DNA of 64,000 bases from Flintibacter sp. KGMB00164 (GTDB lineage Bacteria > Bacillota > Clostridia > Oscillospirales > Oscillospiraceae), in assembly GCF_008727735.1 (NCBI RefSeq), contig NZ_CP044227.1, positions 2,491,001 through 2,555,000 on the forward strand, given 5' to 3'. Positions 15,546-23,936 of this stretch are shown piece after piece. Numbering within the stretch: the stretch's first letter is position 1; each line of letters begins with the position of its first letter. The translations under genes were made by a program, and so were the position numbers. A model generated the notes under the pieces. The model saw only the letters and a program-made list of their open reading frames with translations. It made no database searches and was not told where the DNA came from.

Positions 15546-17099
15546 TTACACCTTGGAAGCGTTCTTACCTACGGGGATAGGAGCCTTCCCGGCCGCACGC
15601 AGGGCTTCCAGGTTCTTCAGGGCACGCTCGTGCGCCTCTTCAGGGGCTGCAGCGGGCTTGTGCATGGTGGTCTTACCGAAAATGTTGGTATAGGCACCGT
15701 CAGCCCAGAAGATATTGCGGCCCATGTAGGCGGTGATAGCAGCGTAGATGGGGTTGAGCAGGTTTACAAACGCGAAGGGGAAGTACACGAAGGGACTCAT
15801 ACCCAGAACGCCCTGCTGATAGGCACCGCAGCCGGTCCAGGGGAACATAACGGCCCACAGGGTGCCGCAGTCCTCCAGAGTACGGGAGAGCATGTTGCGG
15901 CTCAGACCCATCTCATCGTACTTGTCCTCATACAGAGGGGCGGGAACGCCGATGCCCAGGAACTGGTCACACATGGTGGCGTCGCAGAACAGGGAGGTCA
16001 GCAGAGTAGCCAGGATCAGAGAACCCACAGAGTGCAGGTGGTGCTTCAGCTTGCCGAACAGAGCCTCCACGCAGCCGCAGCGCTCCAGCGCGCCGCCGTA
16101 AGCCACGGCCAGAAGGATCAGGTTGATGGTCCACATGGTGTGGTCCATGCCGCCGCGGTTGAGCAGCTCGTTGGCCAGCTCGTTGGTGGTCTCAAAGGAG
16201 TAGCCGTAGTGCAGGATGCTGAACAGCTCAGCCAGGCTGCCGACGCCCTGGAAGATAACGGCGAACAGAACGCCGGAAGCCACCGAGAGGGCGATACCAA
16301 CAAGGCCGGGCAGCTTGATGATACAAGCAGCAATAACCACCAGGATGGGCAGCAGAACCAGAGGATTCAGGTTGAAGCCCTCTTTCAGAGCGGCCTGCAG
16401 CTCGGTGGCTACGGTAGGATCATAGTTGCCGCTGCCGGTGACCATACCCAGAATGGTATACAAAATGAGGGCGATCACAAAGGTGGGAGCGGTTGTGGAC
16501 ACCATGGCGGTCACGTGGTCAAACAGGCCGGTCTTGGACACAGCGGCGGCCAGGTTGGTGGTGTCAGACAGAGGAGAGAACTTGTCGCCTACGTAGGCGC
16601 CGGAGATAATCATACCGGCGGTGATGGCGGGATTGATGCCCAGGCCAGCACCGATACCGAGCATGGCGATACCGATGGTAGCGGTAGCGGTCCAGGAGGA
16701 GCCGCAGGCCAGGCCTACGATGGCACACAGGATACAGCCAATGGGGAGGAAAAGCTTGGGAGTCAGAAGGTCAAGTCCGTAATAAATGAGGGCGGGAATA
16801 GTACCGGACATAATAAAGGAGGCAACCAGGAGACCTACGGTACACAGGATCAAAATGGCCTCCATGGTGGCGTTCAGTCGTTCGATCATACCGGCCAGCA
16901 TGTCGGAAAAGCTGTGTCCGCAGATGCAGCCGATGATGCAGGCCACCACGATGGAAACGACCAGCGGCATGTGAGCGTCGTAGTAGACCTCATTGCTGAA
17001 GTTCAGGCCGTAGATCATCAGGCCCATCATGACCAGAATAGGCAGAAGTGCCTCAAAGAAATTAGGGAGCCGGACTTTACGCTGTTTTGTATTAGACAT
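15546..17099 (-). CDS. NhaC-family Na+/H+ antiporter-like transporter
   Basis: 517 residues with about 11-12 membrane segments, full length for the NhaC family. Seen: GTIPALIYYGLDLL, LACGSSWTATATIGIAMLG, SGAYVGDKFSPLSDTTNLAA (the conserved acidic/Asp-Lys region) and a second half with FCDATMCDQFLGIGV. The family includes Na+/H+ antiporters and the MleN malate/lactate exchanger. As the first gene of an operon ending in hutH it is a good candidate for histidine or urocanate transport, or for Na+ balance during amino-acid fermentation; this is inference from context. ATG 17099 is preceded by GAAAGGAAG. Promoter about 190 bases upstream. Confidence 0.86.
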   Translation of the reverse strand: MSNTKQRKVRLPNFFEALLPILVMMGLMIYGLNFSNEVYYDAHMPLVVSIVVACIIGCICGHSFSDMLAGMIERLNATMEAILILCTVGLLVASFIMSGTIPALIYYGLDLLTPKLFLPIGCILCAIVGLACGSSWTATATIGIAMLGIGAGLGINPAITAGMIISGAYVGDKFSPLSDTTNLAAAVSKTGLFDHVTAMVSTTAPTFVIALILYTILGMVTGSGNYDPTVATELQAALKEGFNLNPLVLLPILVVIAACIIKLPGLVGIALSVASGVLFAVIFQGVGSLAELFSILHYGYSFETTNELANELLNRGGMDHTMWTINLILLAVAYGGALERCGCVEALFGKLKHHLHSVGSLILATLLTSLFCDATMCDQFLGIGVPAPLYEDKYDEMGLSRNMLSRTLEDCGTLWAVMFPWTGCGAYQQGVLGMSPFVYFPFAFVNLLNPIYAAITAYMGRNIFWADGAYTNIFGKTTMHKPAAAPEEAHERALKNLEALRAAGKAPIPVGKNASKV

Positions 17100-17292
17100 A
17101 ATATTCTTCCTTTCTTACTGCTCCTTCTTATTCACATCGCTTCCAGGGTATCCAACTTCTCTCCTTTCCTATAAAGTTTCACGCCATATTCAGCAGTTCT
17201 AAAAGGCCGTTATTGAAGTGCCGAATGCAGCGCAATTTCTATGTATTATTTTCCCAATCCGTTTTTTGCTTAGCAAGCTTATCTTGTGTTCT

Positions 17293-17321
17293 ATCATACC
17301 ATCTTCTTTGTAAAATATCAA
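17293..17321 (-). promoter_or_regulatory. Promoter of the nhaC-hutH operon
   Basis: -35 TTGATA (17321-17316), 17-bp spacer, -10 TATGAT (17298-17293) on the minus strand; leader of about 185 bases. Confidence 0.7.
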
Positions 17322-17830
17322 CAAAAATTCTCTTAATTTTTTTAAGTTTTTTACATTATTGTACTATTACATCATTGAAATGCATTGCTAAAGTGCTAAA
17401 GTGAACATTTCTTATGGGCTTCAAAATGCACTATGTATATCGTTTCTTTCAAAAAAGTGCTGATAAAAACTCATCAAAAGCAATATAGATAAAAATTACA
17501 TCGAGAATTACGCTTTGCAAATTTTCAGAAAAATACAACATATTGACTGTTTATGGCGGGGTATGATTTTGCCCCTTGCACCTGGAGTGAAGATATGCCA
17601 GACATTACATTTTTCCTCTTCTTATGAAGAAAGCAATGTTATCAAAGATGCAGTCGTCTCTATTCCCCACATGCAATTTCCCCTCAAACGGTGGAACAAA
17701 CCATAAACTCCGCCGTATTCAGTGTATAATACACATAAAATCAGTTGGTTTTTTCTCTCCGCTTATGCACTTACCACAACCACATCAAAAACGCCGTGCT
17801 TTTTTTCTGTAAGAGAAAGGCGGTTTTGAC
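17322..17830. other. AT-rich divergent regulatory interval between nhaC and fhs
   Basis: About 500 bases with no credible gene; short ORFs here lack SDs and coding bias. Notable: a direct repeat GCTAAAGTGCTAAAGTG near 17391-17402 upstream of the nhaC promoter, a TATAAT at 17725-17730 inside the palindrome GTGTATAATACAC without a good -35, and an AAAACGCC/GGCGGTTTT pairing (about 17790-17827). Confidence 0.55.
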
Positions 17831-17904
17831 TTAACGAAATAAAGCCCGGCTTCGAAAACAGAAAACAGAATCCGTTTACGACACATGGGCATTTAGACTA
17901 CAAT
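17831..17904 (+). promoter_or_regulatory. fhs promoter with upstream module shared with ftcD
   Basis: -35 TTTACG (17875-17880), 18-bp spacer, -10 TACAAT (17899-17904). Upstream, TTAACGAAATAAAG (17831-17844) and AAAACAGAATCCG before the -35 match the ftcD promoter region: TTAACRAAAYAAAG, then AAAACAGAAYYCR-TTTACGA. The distance from TTAAC to TTTACG is 44 bases in both. The conserved blocks are candidate activator sites. Confidence 0.7.
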
Positions 17905-17983
17905 ATTTACATCAGAATCCAGATTATTTCTCAGCACCAACTTCTGGCTTATTTTTGGATATATATTTTGAGGAGGCGTCATT

Positions 17984-19660
17984 ATGAGTTTTAAGACCGA
18001 CATCGAGATCGCTCAGGAATCCACTATGCTGCCTATCGAACAGGTGGCCGCTAAGTTGGGAATTGCCCCTGAAAATCTGGAGCACTACGGCCATTACAAG
18101 GCCAAAGTAGATATCCATGCCATGAAGAATCTGCCTCTCAAATCCAAGCTGGTACTGGTAACTGCCATCAGTCCCACTCCTGCCGGCGAGGGCAAAACCA
18201 CCACCTCCATCGGCCTGGCGGACGCCCTGAGCTGCCTGGGCAAGAAGACGGTTGTTTGCCTGCGCGAGCCCTCTCTGGGCCCTGTATTTGGCGTGAAGGG
18301 CGGCGCTGCCGGCGGCGGCTATGCCCAGGTCGTTCCTATGGAGGACATCAACCTCCACTTTACCGGCGACTTCCACGCCATCGGTATTGCCAATAACCTC
18401 ATGTCGGCTCTCATCGACAACCACATCCAGCAGGGCAATGCCCTGAATATTGATACCCGCAAAATCGTGTGGAAACGGGTTGTGGACATGAACGACCGTC
18501 AGCTGCGCCACATTGTCTGCGGCTTGGGCGGTAAGGCCAGCGGCGTTCCCCGCGAAGACGGTTTCGACATTACCGTTGCTTCCGAAGTTATGGCGGTTTT
18601 GTGTCTGGCCAGCGACCTGGCCGACCTGAAGAGCCGTCTGGCCCGGATGGTTGTGGCCTATACCCGGGATGACAAGCCCGTTACCGCCCACGATCTGAAG
18701 GCTGAGGGCGCTATGGCTGCCGTGCTGAAAGATGCCATCAAGCCCAATCTGGTTCAAACTTTGGAGCACACTCCCGCATTTATCCATGGCGGTCCCTTCG
18801 CCAACATCGCCCATGGCTGCAACTCCATCCAGGCCACCGAAACTGCGATGAAGCTCAGCGAGTACACCGTTACCGAGGCCGGCTTTGCCGCCGATCTGGG
18901 CGCTGAGAAGTTCCTGGACATCAAGTGCCGTGCCGGCGGCTTCCACCCCGACGCCGTGGTCATCGTGGCCACCGTCCGCGCGCTGAAGTATCATGGCGGC
19001 GTGCCCAAGGCCGAGCTGAACAATGAGAACCTGGAGGCTTTGGAAAAGGGCCTGCCCAACCTGCTGCAGCACGTGGACAACGTGAAGAACGTCTATGGCC
19101 TGCCCTGCGTGGTAGCCATCAACGCCTTCCCCACCGATACTGAGGCCGAGCTGAAGATGGTCGAGGAGAAGTGTAAGGAGCAGGGCGTCAATGTTCGCCT
19201 GTCTGAGGTTTGGGCCAAGGGCGGCGAGGGCGGAAAGGCTCTGGCCGAGGAAGTCATCCGCCTGTGCGAGGAGGAAACCAGCGACACCTTCCAGTTTGTG
19301 TATGATCTGGACACGACCATTGAGGAGAAGCTCAATGCCATCGCTACCAAGGTCTATCGTGCCGACGGCGTTGTTGTGACTGCCGCTGCCAAGAAGCAGA
19401 TCCAGCAGCTGACCGAGCTGGGCTTTGATAAACTGCCTATCTGCATGGCCAAGACTCAATTTTCCTTCTCGGACGATCAGACCCGGCTGGGCGCCCCCCG
19501 CGGTTTCAAAATCACGGTTCGCGAGGTAAAAGTCAACGCCGGCGCCGGCTTCCTGGTGGCCAAGACCGGCGATATCATGACCATGCCCGGCCTGCCCAAG
19601 GTGCCTGCCTCCGAGCGCATCGATATCGACGAGAACGGCAAGATCACCGGCCTGTTCTAA
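17984..19660 (+). CDS. fhs: Formate--tetrahydrofolate ligase
   Basis: 558 residues; interconverts formate, ATP and THF with 10-formyl-THF. In fermentation of histidine it can run toward formate and gain ATP. The nucleotide loop [13 protein letters not shown] is at 65-77, followed by [20 protein letters not shown] and the DFHAIG segment, all standard. The C-terminus [15 protein letters not shown] is family-typical. Start ATG 17984 has GAGGAGG upstream. The last 74 coding bases occur again 206 bp downstream with one mismatch and a TGA instead of TAA stop (see 19585-19864), so the present tail may have been replaced by an inserted element. Confidence 0.97.
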   Translation: MSFKTDIEIAQESTMLPIEQVAAKLGIAPENLEHYGHYKAKVDIHAMKNLPLKSKLVLVTAISPTPAGEGKTTTSIGLADALSCLGKKTVVCLREPSLGPVFGVKGGAAGGGYAQVVPMEDINLHFTGDFHAIGIANNLMSALIDNHIQQGNALNIDTRKIVWKRVVDMNDRQLRHIVCGLGGKASGVPREDGFDITVASEVMAVLCLASDLADLKSRLARMVVAYTRDDKPVTAHDLKAEGAMAAVLKDAIKPNLVQTLEHTPAFIHGGPFANIAHGCNSIQATETAMKLSEYTVTEAGFAADLGAEKFLDIKCRAGGFHPDAVVIVATVRALKYHGGVPKAELNNENLEALEKGLPNLLQHVDNVKNVYGLPCVVAINAFPTDTEAELKMVEEKCKEQGVNVRLSEVWAKGGEGGKALAEEVIRLCEEETSDTFQFVYDLDTTIEEKLNAIATKVYRADGVVVTAAAKKQIQQLTELGFDKLPICMAKTQFSFSDDQTRLGAPRGFKITVREVKVNAGAGFLVAKTGDIMTMPGLPKVPASERIDIDENGKITGLF

Positions 19661-19864
19661 GACGGGCATGGTCACCGGGAACCCAACACGGGCCCAGCGT
19701 CAGCGGGCCGTGTTGGGAAAGGAGGAGCGGCGGCGTGAGTGAGCTTTCGTGTTTGCACGGAAGCGAGGGATACAAAGCCCGCGACGACGCGCCCGGCCTG
19801 CCCAAGGTGCCCGCCTCCGAGCGCATCGATATCGACGAGAACGGCAAGATCACCGGCCTGTTCT
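19585..19864 (+). repeat. Duplicated 3' end of fhs flanking a 132-bp insert
   Basis: Copy A is 19585-19658, the end of intact fhs. Copy B is 19791-19864 and differs at one base (CCT versus CCC for Pro); it is followed by TGA. The insert carries a stem CCCAACACGG / CCGTGTTGGG (about 19682-19717), then AAAGGAGGAG and a GTG that opens an ORF reading in frame into copy B. Downstream of copy B lies the likely native fhs terminator. This is what a 206-bp insertion carrying its own fhs tail would produce. Confidence 0.9.
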
Positions 19865-19866
19865 GA
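19735..19866 (+). pseudogene. 43-codon ORF: new start fused in frame to displaced fhs C-terminus
   Basis: A GTG at 19735, seven bases after AAAGGAGGAG, opens an ORF with 19-20 new residues (beginning VSELSCLHGSEGYKARDD) and then [18 protein letters not shown] to the fhs-like end GLF-stop. The fused fhs tail alone cannot be an enzyme. It may be a by-product of insertion, a translation buffer, or a tolerated micro-protein. Expression is possible given the SD. The frame match has a one-in-three chance of being accidental, the SD makes it less so. Confidence 0.6.
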
Positions 19867-19897
19867 TACACCATTACAGCTGCCCTATCTTTCTGCA

Positions 19898-19930
19898 GGC
19901 CCGTACAGCAAAAGCTGTACGGGCCTATTG
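19898..19930 (+). terminator. Terminator downstream of the fhs tail duplication
   Basis: Perfect 12-bp stem GGCCCGTACAGC / GCTGTACGGGCC with an AAAA loop; only a weak T-rich tail (TATTGATAT). Confidence 0.65.
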
Positions 19931-19931
19931 A

Positions 19932-19976
19932 TATAAAAAAACAAGCTTCGTCTGCCAAAGCAGTCGAAGCTTGTTT
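19932..19976 (-). terminator. Terminator of hutU-hutI-lrp
   Basis: 12-bp stem AAACAAGCTTCG / CGAAGCTTGTTT (19939-19950 with 19965-19976), followed on the minus strand by TTTTTTTAT. Confidence 0.85.
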
Positions 19977-20002
19977 CCTATTTCTTCGCACTTCAGGTCA
20001 AA

Positions 20003-20440
20003 TCAGCCAAGCGGCGGGATTTCTTTGGTCTCAAAATAAGTTTTGAGCTCCACCGAAGTCTGTGAGTCTCCGTATCGCTTAATGGAAGAGAGAAGTTCAT
20101 CCAGTTCCCGCGTCCCCCGCACCGCAAAGCGCAGCAAGGCGTTGAACACGCCGATCACATGGTAGTGACTAACGATAGCCGAACTTTTTTCACAAAACTC
20201 GCAGAAGGTATTGTACTTTTCCGGCTCTACGGCAACAAAGATAAAGCCGGTCATACTGCAATCCAGGCGTTCCCGCTCCACGTCGATTCGAAACCCTCGG
20301 ATCACGCCCTTTTCCTCCATCCGGCGCACACGCTCTGACACAGCAGGGGCAGTAAGCCCCACCTGATCGCCGATATGCTTCAGGGTGGTCCGGCAATCTT
20401 TCTGGAGAATATTGAGGATCTGATAATCGGTCCGGTCCAT
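20003..20440 (-). CDS. Lrp/AsnC-family transcriptional regulator
   Basis: 145 residues: an N-terminal AsnC-type HTH (DYQILNILQKDCRTTLKHIG, LTAPAVSERVRRMEEKGVIRG) and a C-terminal RAM ligand-binding domain ending near KTYFETKEIPP. These regulators form octamers and respond to amino acids. It is the third gene of the hutU-hutI-lrp operon, 29 bp after hutI, with SD GGGAGGGA. It could sense histidine, glutamate or another amino acid and adjust the island; this is context-based inference. Confidence 0.9.
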   Translation of the reverse strand: MDRTDYQILNILQKDCRTTLKHIGDQVGLTAPAVSERVRRMEEKGVIRGFRIDVERERLDCSMTGFIFVAVEPEKYNTFCEFCEKSSAIVSHYHVIGVFNALLRFAVRGTRELDELLSSIKRYGDSQTSVELKTYFETKEIPPLG

Positions 20441-20469
20441 GCCGGTTCCCTCCCTTTCCGGGGGCAGTG

Positions 20470-21696
20470 TCAGACCAGCTCGCCCCGCTTAATTACCGTC
20501 TTGGCCAAATTGCTGCCTACGCGGTAGCAAATATAATCCAGATCTGGAGCATCCCAAATAACCAGATCGCCCTGCTTGCCCACTTCCACAGAGCCGACTT
20601 TATCCGCCATGTCGATGGCGGCCGCGCCATTCAAGGTAACTGCGGTGAGCACTTCCTCGGGGGTGAGCTTATACTTCAGGCATCCCAGGTTGATGACAAA
20701 CTGCAGATTCAGACAGGGACAAGAGCCGGGGTTAAAGTCGGTGGCCATGGCCACCGGCACGCCCGCACGGATCATATCCCGAGCCGGGGCAAAGACCGCC
20801 CCCAAATTGAAGCTGGTAGCGGGCAGCAGGCAGGCAATGACGCCGCCCTTTGCCATGCTGGCAATTCCTTCGGGAGGGCAGACGATGAGATGCTCGGCAG
20901 AAATGGCGCCGATCTCCCCGGCCAACTGGGAGCCGCCGATGGCCTCGATCTCGTCCGCATGAATCTTGGGACGCAGGCCGTATTTCAGGCCGGCCTCCAG
21001 CACCTGGCGGGACTCCTCCACAGTAAAAGTATCCGCCTCGCAGAACACGTCGCAGAACTTGGCAATGCCCTGCTCCTTGACGGCAGGCATCATCTCCTCG
21101 CATACCAACCGGATGTACTCCTCACGGTTCTGCTTGTACTCAGCAGGAACCAGGTGGGCACCCATGAAGGTAGCTACAATATCCATGGGATGGCGGTCGT
21201 TCAGGTCCTTGATCACCTGGAGCGCCTTCAGTTCGTGCTCCGTGGCCAGACCGTAGCCACTCTTGGCTTCACAGGTGGTAACGCCGAAGCCCATCATCTC
21301 ATCCAGCGCCTTGGCCGCCTTATTCGTCAGCTCCTCGGCGGTAGCCTGACGGGTGGCATTGGTGGTGGACTGGATGCCTCCGCCCGCATTTTGGATCTCC
21401 AGGTAGGTCTTTCCGTGGAGCTTCATACCCAGTTCATTCTGACGCCAGCCGCCAAAAATAAGATGCGTGTGGGCGTCCACCAGACCGGGAGTAACCAGAT
21501 TTCCCTCTGCATCTACTACCTTGGCATCCTCCACCTCAGGAGCAGCTCCTGTCCCCACCTGGGCAATGACGCCGTCCTCTACCAGAACCCAGGCGTTCTT
21601 GAGCATCTGGATGGTGCCCTGCTCCGTTCCCTTCTTAGCAGCTCTTCCCTGGGGGGTGGCCAGCATACCGATGTTGGTCAATAGTAATTTACGCAT
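20470..21696 (-). CDS. hutI: Imidazolonepropionase
   Basis: 408 residues; hydrolyses 4-imidazolone-5-propionate to N-formimino-glutamate. It is an amidohydrolase-fold metalloenzyme: the metal motif VDAHTHL has His76 and His78; later metal ligands are in KIHADEIEAIGG and the Asp in VAMATDFNPGS. Length is typical. The start at 21696 begins MRKLLLTNIG and has a GAGGG SD. An upstream start would add 13 non-family residues. It is transcribed after hutU across a 71-bp gap holding a strong hairpin. Confidence 0.95.
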   Translation of the reverse strand: MRKLLLTNIGMLATPQGRAAKKGTEQGTIQMLKNAWVLVEDGVIAQVGTGAAPEVEDAKVVDAEGNLVTPGLVDAHTHLIFGGWRQNELGMKLHGKTYLEIQNAGGGIQSTTNATRQATAEELTNKAAKALDEMMGFGVTTCEAKSGYGLATEHELKALQVIKDLNDRHPMDIVATFMGAHLVPAEYKQNREEYIRLVCEEMMPAVKEQGIAKFCDVFCEADTFTVEESRQVLEAGLKYGLRPKIHADEIEAIGGSQLAGEIGAISAEHLIVCPPEGIASMAKGGVIACLLPATSFNLGAVFAPARDMIRAGVPVAMATDFNPGSCPCLNLQFVINLGCLKYKLTPEEVLTAVTLNGAAAIDMADKVGSVEVGKQGDLVIWDAPDLDYICYRVGSNLAKTVIKRGELV

Positions 21697-21713
21697 GCCC
21701 TCGTATCCTTTCC

Positions 21714-21747
21714 AAAGGAGGGGGCGTGATGACACGCCCCCTCCTTT
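21714..21747 (-). promoter_or_regulatory. Intercistronic hairpin between hutU and hutI
   Basis: 15-bp perfect stem AAAGGAGGGGGCGTG / CACGCCCCCTCCTTT with a 4-nt loop. On the minus strand there is no U-run after it (next GGAAAGGATACG), so it probably protects or attenuates rather than fully terminates, giving less hutI than hutU. Confidence 0.6.
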
Positions 21748-21767
21748 TCCGTTGTATCTCAGGTCAA

Positions 21768-23789
21768 TCAGTCCTTCATCGCCTTAACGGCAGCCTCAAC
21801 AACGGCGTCATCCGCCACATAAGGCAGGGTAATATGATCCTGACCCTCATAGAGCTTGTTGTACTCGGCAGCAGTGGCCAGAGCATTCTCATTGCGGGCC
21901 CAGGCGCGGCGGGAAACGCCCACCATGGTATCCCAGGGCATAGCCATTCTCAAAATGGTATCCACACGCTCCGAGCCGTCCAGAACCATGCCGAAGCCGC
22001 CATTGATGGCGTTTCCGATTCCGGTGCCGCCGCCGTTATGCAGCGCAATGTAGCTCATGCCGCGGGCTGCGTTGCCGGCGTAGCACTGGGTCGCCATCTC
22101 GGCCATGATATTGGAGCCGTCCTTGATGTTGGAGGTCTCACGGAAGGGGGCATCGGTTCCGCCGGTATCGTGGTGGTCACGGCCAAGGATAACAGGGCCG
22201 ATCTCGCCGTTGCGGACCATCTCATTGAACTTCAGAGCGATGTTCATGCGGCCCATAGCATCCTGATACAGGATGCGGCACTGAGTGCCGACAACCAGCT
22301 TGTTCTTCTTTGCGTCGCGGACCCAGACATAGTTGTCGTAGTCTTGATAGCGGCGGTTATGGGCCTTGATGTACTCGGCAGCGGCAGCGTCGGTCTTGTC
22401 CAGGTCCTCGGGATTCCGGGACAGGCAGCACCAGCGGAAGGGACCGTAGCCAAAGTCAAACAGGCAGGGACCCAGGATGTCTTCCACGTAGGAGGGGAAG
22501 ATAAAGCCGTCCAGGTCATTCTCGCCGTTCTTGCAGATGCTCTTGATGCCGGTATCATACACGGCCTTCAGGAAGCTGTTGCCGTAGTCGAAGAAGTAGG
22601 TGCCCCGGTCATGCAGCTTGCAGATCATCTCGTAGTGGTGCTGCAAAGTCTTGTCAACCAGCTTGGCAAAGCCCTCGGGATCCTTGTCCAGCATCTCGGT
22701 GCGCTGTTCAAAGGTCAGACCCTGGGGGCAGTAGCCGCCGTCGTAAGGCACGTGGCAGGAAGTCTGGTCGGACAGCAGATCCACGTGGATGTTATTGTCA
22801 TAGAGGTACTCCAGCAGGTCTACCACGTTGCCGTGGTAGGCAACGGCACAGGGCTGCTTGGAATCCATGTGCTCCTTGGCGATCTTCCAGGCCTCTTCCA
22901 GGCTGTCAGTGCGGTGGCTGACCCAGCCCTGGGTATAGCGGGTCTCGATGCGGGAGTCGTCCACCTCGGCGATGATGGAGGCAGCGCCGGCGATCTCAGC
23001 GGCCTTGCCCTGAGCACCGGACATGCCGCCCAGACCGGCGGACACAAACAGACGGCCGGCCAGGTTGCCGTCCTGGGGGATACCCAGCTTCAGACGGCCG
23101 GCGTTGAGCAGGGTGTTGAAGGTGCCGTGCACGATGCCCTGAGGGCCGATATACATCCAGCCTCCGGCGGTCATCTGGCCGTAGTTGGCAACGCCCAGAG
23201 CCGCAGCGCGGTTGAAGTTCTTCTGGTCATCAAAGGTGCCCACCATCAGGCCGTTGGAGATGATGACACGGGGAGCCAGCTTGTGGCTGTGGAACAGGCC
23301 CAGGGGGTGGCCGGACATGACCACCAGGGTCTGCTCGTCCGTCAGGACCTCCAGATACTTCTTGATCAGGCGATACTGCATCCAGTTCTGGCACACCTGA
23401 CCGGTCTCACCGTAGGTAACCAGTTCATAGGGGTACAGAGCCACATCAAAGTCCAGGTTGTTGTCGATCATAACCTGAATGGCGCGGCCCTCAATGCACG
23501 CACCCTTGTACTCATCGATGGGCTTGCCGTACAGCTTGCCCGCAGGACGGAAGCGGTAGCCGTAAATGCGGCCATGCTCCTCCAGCTCCTGTGCAAACTC
23601 CTTGGCCATTTGCTCGTGGTGATCGGGATGGATGTAACGCAGCGCGTTCTTGATGGCCAAAGCCTTGTCCGCCTCACTCAAATGAGACTCACGGCGGGGA
23701 GCACGGCGGTACTGAGCGTCAAACTCAGGGTACTCGGGCAGCTCGTAGTCCAGCTTGATGGTCATTGCATCGTTTACGTTGCCAGTCAT
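21768..23789 (-). CDS. hutU: Urocanate hydratase
   Basis: 673 residues; adds water to urocanate to form imidazolonepropionate using bound NAD+ as an electrophile. It belongs to the long urocanase form common in anaerobes (about 670 residues versus 550 in Proteobacteria). Family segments seen: MSGHPLGLFHSH, GGWMYIGPQGIVHGT, FVSAGLGGMSGAQGKAAEIAG (NAD region), DQTSCHVPYDGGYCPQG with the catalytic-region Tyr/Cys, and ALHNGGGTGIGNAINGGFG. ATG 23789 has a GGGGGA SD. First gene of hutU-hutI-lrp, divergent from a LysR gene that probably controls it. Confidence 0.96.
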   Translation of the reverse strand: MTGNVNDAMTIKLDYELPEYPEFDAQYRRAPRRESHLSEADKALAIKNALRYIHPDHHEQMAKEFAQELEEHGRIYGYRFRPAGKLYGKPIDEYKGACIEGRAIQVMIDNNLDFDVALYPYELVTYGETGQVCQNWMQYRLIKKYLEVLTDEQTLVVMSGHPLGLFHSHKLAPRVIISNGLMVGTFDDQKNFNRAAALGVANYGQMTAGGWMYIGPQGIVHGTFNTLLNAGRLKLGIPQDGNLAGRLFVSAGLGGMSGAQGKAAEIAGAASIIAEVDDSRIETRYTQGWVSHRTDSLEEAWKIAKEHMDSKQPCAVAYHGNVVDLLEYLYDNNIHVDLLSDQTSCHVPYDGGYCPQGLTFEQRTEMLDKDPEGFAKLVDKTLQHHYEMICKLHDRGTYFFDYGNSFLKAVYDTGIKSICKNGENDLDGFIFPSYVEDILGPCLFDFGYGPFRWCCLSRNPEDLDKTDAAAAEYIKAHNRRYQDYDNYVWVRDAKKNKLVVGTQCRILYQDAMGRMNIALKFNEMVRNGEIGPVILGRDHHDTGGTDAPFRETSNIKDGSNIMAEMATQCYAGNAARGMSYIALHNGGGTGIGNAINGGFGMVLDGSERVDTILRMAMPWDTMVGVSRRAWARNENALATAAEYNKLYEGQDHITLPYVADDAVVEAAVKAMKD

Positions 23790-23858
23790 GATACTTCCCC
23801 CTATAAAAAATTTTTTGTGTAAAACGTAAGTTATGGGCCAAATGTTTTTCCCTTTTGA

Positions 23859-23886
23859 TTGTATTTTAACCGAAATATGCTATAAT
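23859..23886 (+). promoter_or_regulatory. Promoter of the hut LysR gene
   Basis: Extended -10 TGC-TATAAT (-10 at 23881-23886) with -35-like TTGTAT at 23859-23864 (16-bp spacer). Confidence 0.6.
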
Positions 23887-23907
23887 GAAAAATACCCATA
23901 TTGTATA

Positions 23908-23921
23908 TTTGATAGATCAAA
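23908..23921. promoter_or_regulatory. Palindrome in the lysR leader, candidate operator
   Basis: TTTGAT-AG-ATCAAA, a 6-bp-arm palindrome 16 bases before the LysR start and between the divergent lysR and hutU genes. LysR regulators bind short dyads in such intervals; assignment is tentative. Confidence 0.35.
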
Positions 23922-23936
23922 AAGGTATAGCAAGAT

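Noticed and set aside
17213..17812. Several 60-codon ORFs between nhaC and fhs
   Set aside because: AT-rich, lacking SD sites and coding bias; they fall in promoter and leader DNA.
17924..19675. 583-codon minus-strand frame over fhs
   Set aside because: Antisense to fhs, which has every family motif; no promoter or SD.
21726..23822. 698-codon open frame antisense to hutU
   Set aside because: hutU on the other strand is an unmistakable full-length urocanase. The antisense frame is a by-product of GC-rich codon use and has low-complexity His/Gln/Val/Gly runs and no SD.
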